Source of the DNA: an uncultured Pedosphaera sp. | Lineage (GTDB): Bacteria > Verrucomicrobiota > Verrucomicrobiia > Limisphaerales > Pedosphaeraceae | Length of the DNA: 48,405 nucleotides | Direction: 5' to 3' | Assembly (NCBI GenBank): GCA_903930565.1 | Contig: CAIYZC010000517.1 | Coordinates: forward strand, 1-48,405 | In this document: positions 17,900 to 25,353 of the stretch, one piece after another | How positions within the stretch are numbered: position 1 is the stretch's first letter | Layout: each line of letters begins with the position of its first letter | The notes under the pieces: model-generated | Seen by the model: only the letters and a program-made list of their open reading frames with translations | Databases searched by the model: none | Told to the model about the DNA's origin: nothing | Translations under genes and position numbers: made by a program

Positions 17900-18004
17900 A
17901 CGGAAAAGAGCTGAAAAACTGGGTTATTGGGTCCCGGCCCGCCTGCGGAAGCACGGCGCCGGAGTGGGAAAAGCAAATGAGTCGGGGATTGCGGCCATCT
18001 TGGG

Positions 18005-19720
18005 TTAATCGTCCGCCACCGTGGCGCGGAGCACTTCCTCGGCCGTGGTCATACCGGCCAGCACCTTCCGGACGCCATCCTCGCGCAGGGTGCGCATCCC
18101 CATTTCGCGAGCGCGGATGCGCAGCACGGAGGACGGCACGCGGTCGTAAATGAGCTTCCGGGCCTCGTCATCGATCACGAAGATTTCGAACACCCCGAAC
18201 CGGCCGCGGTAACCGGAACTGGAGCAATTGGCGCAGCCTTTGCCTTTCCGGAAATTCGGGTTGGTCAGCTTGGCGGGGTCAATGCCGATGCTGCGCATTT
18301 CAGCTTCCGTGGGCGTGTAGGGCTCGGTGCATTGCTTGCAGATTTTGCGCACCAAGCGTTGCGCCATGAGCGCCCGGCTGGAGGAGGCCACCAAGAAGGG
18401 CTTCACCCCGATGTCAATCAAACGGGCCACGGCGGCGGGCGCGTCGTTGGTGTGCAGCGTGGAGAACACGAGATGCCCGGTCAGGGAAGCATTGATCGCG
18501 ATGGTGGCGGTTTCCAAATCGCGAATTTCCCCCAGCATCACCACGTTCGGCGCCTGGCGGAGAATGGAGCGCAGGGCCTTGGCGAATGACAGCCCCACGA
18601 CTTCATTCACCTGCACCTGGTTGATACCCGCCAGCTGATATTCGACGGGGTCTTCCACCGTGATAATCTTGCGGTCCGGCCGGTTGATGAAATGCAGGCA
18701 GGAATACAAGGTGGTCGTCTTGCCCGAGCCGGTCGGACCGGTCACCAGCAGAATTCCGTCCGGCATGCCGATCAACCGCTCGAAGGTTTGCTGGTCATCG
18801 GTGAAAAAGCCGAGTTCCGGCAAGCCCAAGCGCAGACCTTCCTTGTCCAAAATACGCATGACGATGCTCTCGCCATGGTTCGTGGGGAGGCAGGACACGC
18901 GCAAATCGATCAATTTCGTGCCCACTTTCGATTGGATGCGCCCGTCCTGCGGGATGCGCTTTTCCGAAATGGACATGTTCGACTGAATCTTCAAGCGGCT
19001 GAGGATGGAAGCCTGCAGACGCTTGGGGGGGCCCTTCATCTCCACCAGCACGCCGTCGATGCGGTAGCGGACGCGGAAAGACTTGGCCAACGGTTCCAAG
19101 TGAATATCGGAAGCGCGGAGTTTGAAGGCATCGACGATGATCGAATTCACCAACTTGATCACCGGAGCGTCGGCGCTGACTTCGGCCACCCCGTCATCCA
19201 CCTTCGCGATCGCCACCTCCGATTCCGTCAACTCTTGGAGGGTCTGCTGCATCTTGGCGTTCTCTTGAATCACCTTTCCGCCCTGGGCTCCGCCGTAATA
19301 CTTGTTGAGGGCGTTCTCGATGTCCTCTTCGCTGGCGACCTTCAACTGAATTTCGGCGCGCAGAAGATGGTGCAGGGAGTCGATGGTGTCCAAGTCCGAC
19401 GGATCGCTGACCGCCACCGTGATGGTGCCATCGTCCTTGCTGATGGGAATGGCCCGGTATTTCTTGGCGATATCGCGGCGCACCAAGCCGATGATTTCGT
19501 CGGAAAGCTTGATATCGGCCAGATTGACCACTTCGGCGCCGAATTGGGCGGCTTTGGCCTGGGCCACATCCGCCGGGCGAAGAAATTTGTTGGCGACCGC
19601 CAAGTCCACGACGCCCACTCCGGCGGACGCCGCTTCATCGCGCAGCTTGGTGACTTGGTCCCCGTTGAGGAAGCCCAAATCGACCAGAATATCGACTAAA
19701 TAATCATCTTTCTCTGCCAC
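18005..19720 (-). CDS. pilB: PilB/GspE-type assembly ATPase (first copy, operon leader)
   Basis: The 571-residue protein starts at the GTG at 19720, which has AAGG five bases upstream. The alternative upstream frame has no family similarity. The N-terminal MshEN domain (DYLVDILVDLGFLNGDQV; VVNLADIKLSDEIIGLVRRDIAKKY) spans about 1-150. The ATPase core has Walker A GPTGSGKTTT, IITVEDPVEYQLAGINQVQV, Walker B VVMLGEIRDLET, His box [20 protein letters not shown], and a zinc tetracysteine (CKQC...CANC). It is full length with all motifs. It leads the pilB-pilT-pilB-pilC operon. The major pilin, PilM/N/O/Q and prepilin peptidase are not in the window. Confidence 0.92.
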   Translation of the reverse strand: MAEKDDYLVDILVDLGFLNGDQVTKLRDEAASAGVGVVDLAVANKFLRPADVAQAKAAQFGAEVVNLADIKLSDEIIGLVRRDIAKKYRAIPISKDDGTITVAVSDPSDLDTIDSLHHLLRAEIQLKVASEEDIENALNKYYGGAQGGKVIQENAKMQQTLQELTESEVAIAKVDDGVAEVSADAPVIKLVNSIIVDAFKLRASDIHLEPLAKSFRVRYRIDGVLVEMKGPPKRLQASILSRLKIQSNMSISEKRIPQDGRIQSKVGTKLIDLRVSCLPTNHGESIVMRILDKEGLRLGLPELGFFTDDQQTFERLIGMPDGILLVTGPTGSGKTTTLYSCLHFINRPDRKIITVEDPVEYQLAGINQVQVNEVVGLSFAKALRSILRQAPNVVMLGEIRDLETATIAINASLTGHLVFSTLHTNDAPAAVARLIDIGVKPFLVASSSRALMAQRLVRKICKQCTEPYTPTEAEMRSIGIDPAKLTNPNFRKGKGCANCSSSGYRGRFGVFEIFVIDDEARKLIYDRVPSSVLRIRAREMGMRTLREDGVRKVLAGMTTAEEVLRATVADD

Positions 19721-19747
19721 AAAAGCCTTTCCGCAAATGGACGCCCC

Positions 19748-19765
19748 GGGAGTGCCTGCACTCCC
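19748..19765. promoter_or_regulatory. Perfect 18-bp palindrome upstream of the pil operon
   Basis: GGGAGTGC-CT-GCACTCCC lies 28-45 bases upstream of the pilB GTG. It could be a protein-binding operator or an RNA hairpin in the leader that affects translation. The remaining part of the 416-base divergent gap (19721-20136) shows no gene; the rrf2-proximal end holds a separate set of direct repeats. Confidence 0.5.
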
Positions 19766-20091
19766 CCTGGCATCCCAAATTCCCAAAGCCCGCGGTGCCA
19801 AATCCCAATTTGCTCCGCGGGGCGGAACAATAAAACAGTTCCCGCCCGGCCCGGCAAGCCGGCAGTTGCGGTTTTCGCGTAGATTTCACGCTTTTTTCAC
19901 CGCTCACAAGCCGGTGCCACACGCTGCGGCGTCCAAGTCGGAGTCCAGAGCATCACGCCGGGTTGTCTATTGGAAAGCGCCGCGGCGATTTCGTTTCGAG
20001 CTATTTCGCTTTTTTGCAAATATCCAGTCCCGTCCAGTGCGGAGGGAGGGGCGTCGGCCGGGCAAGGCGGGTGATCCGTGGGCTTGCCGGC

Positions 20092-20130
20092 ACGGGAATC
20101 CCGAGTAAGCTGGACGGGAATTGCGGGATT
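20092..20130. promoter_or_regulatory. Direct repeats ACGGGAAT upstream of rrf2, candidate operator
   Basis: ACGGGAAT occurs at 20092-20099 and again at 20114-20121, exactly 22 bp (two helical turns) apart, and a related GCGGGATT follows at 20123-20130. The first copy is part of the palindrome CGGGA-A-TCCCG (20093-20103). The set ends 6 bases before the Rrf2 start codon, a good position for autoregulation. Confidence 0.45.
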
Positions 20131-20136
20131 TGCGAT

Positions 20137-20598
20137 ATGAAATTATCTTTGCGCGGGGAATACGCCCTGCGGGCTTTGGTGGTGCTGGGTTTGAACTATA
20201 GCGATGAGGTTTTGCGTATCAGCTTCATCAGCGAACAACAGAACATCCCCCAGCGCTATTTGGAACAGATTCTCAGCGAGCTGAAGACCGCCGGCATTGT
20301 GGAAAGCCGGCGTGGAGTCGCGGGCGGTTACCGCTTGAGCAAGGCCCCCGACCAAATCTCCCTCGCCCTCGTCATCCGCCATATTGAAGGCCCGCTGGCC
20401 CCGGTGCCGTGCGTCAGCGAGCTCAATTATGCCCGCTGCTCCTGCCCCAGCGAAGCCCTGTGCGGCGTCCGCAGTGTCATGAAGGACGTCCGCGAGGCCA
20501 TCGTTAAGATTCTGGAAGGCGTGACCGTGGCTGAACTCTGCTCCCGCGTGCGCCACCTCGAATCCGTCCAAACCAACCCGCTCGATTTCATCATCTGA
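20137..20598 (+). CDS. Rrf2 family transcriptional regulator
   Basis: The 153-residue protein starts at 20137. It has the Rrf2 winged-helix: MKLSLRGEYALRALVVLG, then an HTH with FISEQQNIPQRYLEQILSEL, then the wing RRGVAGGYRLSKAPDQISL. After the dimerisation helix comes a cysteine cluster C-x8-C-x-C-x5-C (CVSELNYARCSCPSEALC), in the place where IscR and NsrR bind an Fe-S cluster with three Cys, so cluster or thiol sensing is plausible. The DNA-binding half is complete. It heads rrf2-aroK-queG, with 15 bases to aroK, although a functional link to these genes is not obvious. Direct repeats just upstream may be its own operator. Confidence 0.9.
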   Translation: MKLSLRGEYALRALVVLGLNYSDEVLRISFISEQQNIPQRYLEQILSELKTAGIVESRRGVAGGYRLSKAPDQISLALVIRHIEGPLAPVPCVSELNYARCSCPSEALCGVRSVMKDVREAIVKILEGVTVAELCSRVRHLESVQTNPLDFII

Positions 20599-20613
20599 CC
20601 CCGCCCCCCTCCC

Positions 20614-21156
20614 ATGCCCCCGGAAGCACGCCACATTCAAAACCTTGCCCTGACCGGCTTCATGGGCACCGGCAAATCTTCCGTGGGCCGGCTGCTGGCC
20701 GACCAGCTACGGTTTGCCTTTCTGGACACGGATGAGGAAATCGAGCGTCGCACGGGCAAATCCATTCCCGCCATCTTCGCCCACGACGGCGAAGCTCATT
20801 TTCGGGATTTGGAGCGCGCGCTGGTGGCGGAACTGGCCACGCTCCGCCACACCGTGATCAGCACCGGCGGCGGCCTGGGCGCCAACGCGGAGAACATTGC
20901 GCGCCTGAAAGCCCACGCCCTGGTGGTCTGCCTGTGGGCCGCCCCCGACCGCATCTGGGAGCGCATCCGGCACCAGCACCACCGCCCCCTCCTGCAGGAC
21001 CCGGATCCACTGGGCAAAATTCGCCGGCTGCTCAAGGAGCGCGAACCGGTTTACCGCCAAGCGGATGTCCTCTTGAACACCGAACTGCGTTGCCAACGGG
21101 AAGTCGCGCAACAAATCCTACACCAGTTTCACGCGGCGCAACCGCGATCCCGGTGA
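20614..21156 (+). CDS. aroK: Shikimate kinase
   Basis: This cytosolic enzyme phosphorylates shikimate with ATP, step five of chorismate synthesis. The 180-residue protein has Walker A GFMGTGKSS at residues 15-23, the substrate-binding FLDTDEEIERRTGKSI with its Asp, the FRDLERALVAEL helix, and VISTGGGLGAN, whose GGG contacts shikimate. The lid and adenine-binding region are RPLLQDPDPLGKIRRLLKEREPVYRQAD. Length and motif spacing are normal for AroK/AroL. Its TGA overlaps the queG ATG by one base, so the two genes are translationally coupled. No clear ribosome-binding site precedes its own start, 15 bases after rrf2. Confidence 0.95.
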   Translation: MPPEARHIQNLALTGFMGTGKSSVGRLLADQLRFAFLDTDEEIERRTGKSIPAIFAHDGEAHFRDLERALVAELATLRHTVISTGGGLGANAENIARLKAHALVVCLWAAPDRIWERIRHQHHRPLLQDPDPLGKIRRLLKEREPVYRQADVLLNTELRCQREVAQQILHQFHAAQPRSR

Positions 21157-22199
21157 TGAAAGCGGCAATCGTGGCGCGCGCCCGGGAACTCGGCTTCGAC
21201 GATTGCCGCTGCACCACGGCCGCCCCCCCGGCTTCCGCCGCACACTTCCAAACCTGGCTGGATGCGGGCAAGGCCGGCGAAATGGTGTGGTTAGCCCGCA
21301 ACTCCGCCAAACGAAAAGCGCCGGAACTCGTCCTCCCCGGCGCCCAATCCATCATCACGTTGGCGGCAGCTTACGGTCCGGACGCCGGGGAAACCGCCAA
21401 GGCCACGCCGTCCGGAGCGGGCGTAGTAGCTCGCTATGCCCGCCACGAGGATTACCATGACGTGCTGGCCGAAAAGCTCCGGGTCCTAACGGCGTTCGTG
21501 AATGCGCTCGGCGGCCCGGAAACCCGGTCCCTCTGGTACGTGGACACCGGGCCCTTGCTGGAACGAGATTTGGCGCAGCGGGCCGGCCTGGGCTTTTTGG
21601 GGAAACACACCAATTTGATCAGCCGCCGTTTGGGAAATTGGATCTTCCTGGCGGAAATCCTGACCACCCTCGCCCTGCCTCCGGACGCCGCAGAGACCAA
21701 TCATTGCGGCCACTGCACCCGTTGCGTGAGCGCCTGCCCCACCCAAGCCATCACGGCCCCGTTCCAACTGGATGCGCGCCGGTGCATTTCGTACCTGACC
21801 ATCGAATTGAAAGGCGCCATCCCGGTGGAACTGCGGCCGGCCATCGGCAACCGCATCTATGGATGCGACGATTGTCTCGCAGCTTGTCCATGGAACCGGT
21901 TTGCCCGTGAAGGTTCATTGATGAAGTCGGTGGCGCGAGGGGATTTGAACACGCCGGATCTCTTGGGCTTGCTGGCGTTGGACGAGACCGGGTTCAAAGC
22001 CCGTTTCGCAGGCACCCCATTACTACGCACGAAACGCCGAGGGGTGTTGCGGAATGTTTGCGTCGCCTTGGGGAATACGGGAGGAAATGAGGCCCGCCCC
22101 GCACTGGAGCAAGCCGCCACCGATTCGGAACCACTGATCGCGGAGCACGCGAAATGGGCCTTGGGCGAGATCGAGCGCCGCTTTCGGAAACGGACTTAA
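21156..22199 (+). CDS. queG: Epoxyqueuosine reductase QueG
   Basis: This cobalamin-dependent enzyme makes the last step of queuosine synthesis in tRNA, reducing epoxyqueuosine. The 347-residue protein starts at the ATG overlapping the aroK stop (TGATG). The N-terminal domain holds WYVDTGPLLERDLAQRAGLG and GKHTNLISRRLGNWIFLAEI, the usual cobalamin-binding face. Two 4Fe-4S motifs follow: CGHCTRCVSACP (about 185-197) and CDDCLAACPWNRFA (about 238-250). The C-terminal part is HEAT-like (LRNVCVALGNTGG, LIAEHAKWALGEI). All key motifs are present. Together with mnmA at 10850 it gives the window two tRNA wobble-modification enzymes. The stop overlaps that of the convergent cytochrome gene. Confidence 0.95.
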   Translation: MKAAIVARARELGFDDCRCTTAAPPASAAHFQTWLDAGKAGEMVWLARNSAKRKAPELVLPGAQSIITLAAAYGPDAGETAKATPSGAGVVARYARHEDYHDVLAEKLRVLTAFVNALGGPETRSLWYVDTGPLLERDLAQRAGLGFLGKHTNLISRRLGNWIFLAEILTTLALPPDAAETNHCGHCTRCVSACPTQAITAPFQLDARRCISYLTIELKGAIPVELRPAIGNRIYGCDDCLAACPWNRFAREGSLMKSVARGDLNTPDLLGLLALDETGFKARFAGTPLLRTKRRGVLRNVCVALGNTGGNEARPALEQAATDSEPLIAEHAKWALGEIERRFRKRT

Positions 22200-22831
22200 T
22201 CCTTTTCCGGGAGCTTCAGCAACTCATCGGGTGTGAAATAACCCGATTTGTCTTTGATTTTCTCGCGAACGGCTTTGACCTGTTCAATGGTCACCGGAGC
22301 GGCGCCTTTGCCTTTGTTGCTCCAAGCGTTGCGAACGTAGGTCAAGACGTCGGAAATCTGCTGATCGGACAAGGCCGCGCCCACCGCGGTCATGGCCACG
22401 GCGCCGCCGCCGTATTTGCCGCCCTTGACTTCGATGGGACCGGCCAAACCGTTCTGCAAAATTCGAATAATCCGGTTGGGTCCCGCCGCCATGACCCATT
22501 CGGACCCATCGAGAGGCGGGCAACCCGTCGTGGCGCTGCCGGTGCCGGTATCACCGTGGCAGGTGCTGCAGAGCGTGCCGAAGGTGGCCTTGCCGCGCTT
22601 TAGTTCTTCGCCCGGACCGGGCGGGCGGGCCCATGCTTCCAGATGCTGGGAGTCCACAAAGGGCTCATAAACTTGCGCGTCGAACCAACCACTGTGGTTG
22701 CCCACATAAATCAGGCCCGAAAAACCGGAGAGGATGAAAATCGCAATCAGCCAGATCGGCATGTTGGCCCCGCCGGCGGAAAGGTCCGGAGCTGGAGGAA
22801 CCGAGGGAGAGGGTTTGGCTTCGACGCTCAT
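22196..22831 (-). CDS. Membrane-anchored monoheme cytochrome c (end of the Act operon)
   Basis: The 211-residue protein has a Pro-rich N-terminus, one transmembrane helix (about 25-45, MPIWLIAIFILSGFSGLIYVG), then a class I cytochrome c domain with CSTCH near residue 88 and later conserved segments (GSEWVM, LSDQQISDVLTYVRNAW). The axial Met candidate is VAMTAVG. Its position after the CcoO-like gene (ATGA overlap) resembles CcoP of cbb3 oxidases, but CcoP normally binds two hemes and this has one. It is probably an electron carrier of the same complex on the periplasmic side. The stop overlaps the queG stop, leaving no room for a separate terminator. Confidence 0.85.
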   Translation of the reverse strand: MSVEAKPSPSVPPAPDLSAGGANMPIWLIAIFILSGFSGLIYVGNHSGWFDAQVYEPFVDSQHLEAWARPPGPGEELKRGKATFGTLCSTCHGDTGTGSATTGCPPLDGSEWVMAAGPNRIIRILQNGLAGPIEVKGGKYGGGAVAMTAVGAALSDQQISDVLTYVRNAWSNKGKGAAPVTIEQVKAVREKIKDKSGYFTPDELLKLPEKD

Positions 22832-23526
22832 TTGGCGGGAGCCGGGGCCGGAGTGACCGGAACCGCGGCTTTTTTGTCGGCTTTCGCAACGGGTTTCACG
22901 TAGAAGGCAGGGGCTTCGTAGAGCACTCCGTCGGAATGCAATCCCGTGAGATAAGCCACCAAGGCCTTGGCATCATCCGAGGGCAAAACTTCAACACCCG
23001 GGGCTTTCGGATCTTCCGGCAAAGCGTCGGGGGACCGTTTCTGGCCCGGTTTCAGGGTGTGTTTGGTGAACAGGAAACGGTACGGGGGCATCGTCGATCC
23101 GGGAGCCAGGGAGGACGGATCATACAAATGCTGCAAATGCCAAACCAGATTGGTTTGCCGCAAACCGATGTTGGTCAAATCAGGGCCCACGCGCTGACTG
23201 CCCAACATGGTGGTTTCCGCAAACAAATAGTCACGGGAAACGCTCTGCACCGGGCCGGACCGAGCCCCCCAACCACGGGCAACATCGCCGCCCAAACCCT
23301 GCGGGCGAACCTGCATGGTGTGGCAATAAAAGCAGCCATTGGCGCGGTAAACGGCCTCGCCCTGATGGGCCAAACCGGCGGGCTTGACCGGAAACAACTG
23401 GCCGCTGTCCTCAATCAAAAATTGACTTTGATTGCCGATCTGTTGACTGGGTTCGAGCACAAAGGTGAACCAAGTCGCGGCCAAGGCAAAAAAAGTGCCG
23501 ACAAAAACCAAAGGTCCCTGGTTCAC
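22828..23526 (-). CDS. CcoO-like monoheme cytochrome subunit
   Basis: The 232-residue protein starts at a GTG that overlaps the stop of the preceding gene (GTGA). One N-terminal membrane helix (VFVGTFFALAATWFTFVL) is followed by a CcoO/FixO-type domain: GEAVYRANGCFYCHTMQVRP (heme c), an RVGPDLTNIG loop, and MPPYRFLF giving the axial Met. It closes with an Ala/Pro/Lys-rich tail. CcoO feeds electrons to the binuclear center of cbb3 oxidases. Here its partner subunit I lacks the metal-binding histidines, so this cytochrome may only relay electrons from the Act complex onward. It is operonic with actA-F. Confidence 0.88.
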   Translation of the reverse strand: MNQGPLVFVGTFFALAATWFTFVLEPSQQIGNQSQFLIEDSGQLFPVKPAGLAHQGEAVYRANGCFYCHTMQVRPQGLGGDVARGWGARSGPVQSVSRDYLFAETTMLGSQRVGPDLTNIGLRQTNLVWHLQHLYDPSSLAPGSTMPPYRFLFTKHTLKPGQKRSPDALPEDPKAPGVEVLPSDDAKALVAYLTGLHSDGVLYEAPAFYVKPVAKADKKAAVPVTPAPAPAK

Positions 23527-24977
23527 GCGCGCACCCCCGCTGGCTTGGCGTTCTCCGCCATAAAGGATTCCATGGAAACTTTGAGGAAACGAACCACCGC
23601 CAAAACGACATTGAGCAAGAACAGCAAATTACCCAGAATCATCAATAATTCCCCAAGCGAACTGAGGCGAATCCACATCAAGGTGCCTTTGACAACGTTA
23701 AGAAAAGGCACCGTGGAATCATTCATGACGCCGCCTTGAGCCACCCCGCCGCAGGCCAAGGCGAGGAAGAAAATCACCACACCGCCAGCGCAGCCAATAA
23801 AATGGAGGAAAGCAAACATCGGCTTCGGATCAGCCACCGGAGCCAAACGCGAAACCATGAAGTGGAGGGCCCCCATCAAAACAAGTCCGTAAAAGCCGTA
23901 AACGAGAAGTTGCTGCTGGGCGGGCAGAAACCAAGTGAAATTCAGCAAGCCACTCACACCAGCGGGTTGCGCCAACACACCCAACAGGGCGGCCACGGGG
24001 AAAACTTTGACCCCGAAAGGAATGAAGGTTTCGGACAAGGAACGCTGAGCGTGGCGGTCGGCCAGACAAAGGGTTTTCGACAAATTGAGCCAAGTGGCCA
24101 AAATCCCCGCAATGCTCAGGAAAGCACCCAAGGTGCTGACCGCGGGAATCCAGGCCGGCACCGGGGCTCCTGCCGGGATGCCCGCCCAGGAGCCGAACAG
24201 AATCACGCTCCAGAAGGAAAACAAACCCATGGGGCGGCTATGCAGGGGAGCCTTGGCAAATTTGGGGACAAAATAGAAAGCCGCGGCCAAGCCCACCAGA
24301 ACCATCCAGACATTGGCGAGGTTGTTCACATACCACCAAGTGATGACCGATTGCAGCACGCCGCGAACGGGCCAAATCAAAAGCAAAAGGTGGGAGGTGG
24401 AGTAAATCCAAGGAAACCAGAACAAGGCGGCAAGGATGAACCACTGGGAAAGTTCCAGCTTGCCTTCCTTGCGGGCGCGAAAGGTAAGCACTCCCGCCAA
24501 GGCAACGGCAACATAACCGATCAGGAGAAATCCGGAGGCGCTGCGGGAGAATTCGAGCCACTCGTGACCGGTGTTTTCACCCTGCAGAATACCGAGCACA
24601 CCGACGGTGACGCCAATGTTCCAAAGGAGCCAGCCCAGAACCACCAAGGGGGCGCCGATGAGTTTGGTGCGTCCGATCCGACCGGCCAGCCATAGCAAGA
24701 CCGCCAAACCGGCGGGCACCGCAAAACCATAAAGAAATGCGTTGTTGGCCGCGGGATGCGAACGACCAAAGCTCATGGCCGCGCAATCGGCGAACATTTT
24801 CGGCGCGTGGAACGTCAGCGACGAAATCAGCCCCAAGATAGAGCCGACCACCAACCACAGCGCCGCGCTCACCACCAGCAAGAGCAAGGGACGGGAGGAG
24901 GCGTCAATCTCGGCACAGGTGATCGGCGCGGAGGCGTCGGCGCACGACGCATCAAGTTGGCAGGAGGGCGAGCTCAT
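23523..24977 (-). CDS. CcoN-like heme-copper oxidase subunit I lacking heme and CuB ligands
   Basis: The 484-residue, roughly 12-helix membrane protein starts at 24977. It has clear cbb3 subunit I (CcoN) framework: FGRSHPAANNAF, SVITWWYVNNLANVW followed by FYFVPK, the GSWAG segment, and LPAQQQLLVYGFYGLVLMGALHF. Against the CcoN consensus, RPLHTNA has become HPAANNA (about residue 76), WWYGHNA has become WWYVNNL (about 216), WAGPHHLH has become WAGIPAGA (about 265), and GHVHAG has become AQQQLL (about 354). Thus the CuB histidines, the high-spin heme ligand and both low-spin heme ligands all appear to be gone. The alignment was made by eye. The fold is kept and the frame is intact, so it is a conserved membrane protein with a changed role and not decay. 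It lies between the Act genes and the CcoO-like gene. Confidence 0.8.
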   Translation of the reverse strand: MSSPSCQLDASCADASAPITCAEIDASSRPLLLLVVSAALWLVVGSILGLISSLTFHAPKMFADCAAMSFGRSHPAANNAFLYGFAVPAGLAVLLWLAGRIGRTKLIGAPLVVLGWLLWNIGVTVGVLGILQGENTGHEWLEFSRSASGFLLIGYVAVALAGVLTFRARKEGKLELSQWFILAALFWFPWIYSTSHLLLLIWPVRGVLQSVITWWYVNNLANVWMVLVGLAAAFYFVPKFAKAPLHSRPMGLFSFWSVILFGSWAGIPAGAPVPAWIPAVSTLGAFLSIAGILATWLNLSKTLCLADRHAQRSLSETFIPFGVKVFPVAALLGVLAQPAGVSGLLNFTWFLPAQQQLLVYGFYGLVLMGALHFMVSRLAPVADPKPMFAFLHFIGCAGGVVIFFLALACGGVAQGGVMNDSTVPFLNVVKGTLMWIRLSSLGELLMILGNLLFLLNVVLAVVRFLKVSMESFMAENAKPAGVRA

Positions 24978-24993
24978 CAAAGTACGAGCCGAA

Positions 24994-25353
24994 CTATTCA
25001 AACGAAACGGGCTTGTTGAATTTTTCCACGCGGCCGACCACTTCGGCGCGCAAGCCGCCAGGGGCTTTGGCCGCGGCCGCCAAGGCGACGGCTTTGGCCT
25101 GCTCAATGGGCAAGCGCACGATTTGTTTGCCTTCGTGTTGCCAAGAGTAAGAAGTCAACACCTGCGTGTTCTCGGCCTTCAGCACCCCGAGCAACTTGCG
25201 GCGTTCCGCAGCGCGATCAGCGCCCAAATCAGTGGAGTGGGAGTTGCTTCGCATCGCGTAAACCAGTCCTGCCACGATCACGAAACTGCCCAAAACGGCA
25301 AGGACGTAAGGTCCCATGGGACCACAGCACTTCGATTCGGATGTTGTGTTCAA
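24994..25353 (-). CDS. Small single-pass membrane protein of the Act operon, TTG start
   Basis: The 119-residue protein is unrecognised by name. The start is TTG at 25353, supported by GGAGG six bases upstream lying in the last codons of actF, whose stop overlaps it (TTGA). After a Cys-pair N-terminus (ESKCCGPMGP), one transmembrane helix (about 15-35, YVLAVLGSFVIVAGLVYAM) is followed by a soluble domain with a charged helix (ADRAAERRKLLGVLKAENTQ), a Y-S-W strand and VRLPIEQAKAVALAAAA. A similar helix plus VRIPI-type motif occurs, as I recall, in small proteins of other respiratory-chain clusters; this was not checked. Its place between actF and the CcoN-like gene suggests a role in assembly or docking. 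Confidence 0.65.
   Translation of the reverse strand: MNTTSESKCCGPMGPYVLAVLGSFVIVAGLVYAMRSNSHSTDLGADRAAERRKLLGVLKAENTQVLTSYSWQHEGKQIVRLPIEQAKAVALAAAAKAPGGLRAEVVGRVEKFNKPVSFE

Noticed and set aside
13929-19699. Several His/Asp-rich plus-strand frames opposite the pil genes
   Set aside because: Mirror images of the pil ATPase frames with no family similarity.
19790-19920. Sigma-54 promoter upstream of pilB (TGGCAC at two places on the minus strand)
   Set aside because: The required GC element does not stand at the correct distance from either TGGCAC.
20934-21155. Extended queG frame beginning inside aroK
   Set aside because: The extra 74 residues are Pro/Arg-rich with no QueG similarity, and the ATG at 21156 couples to the aroK stop.
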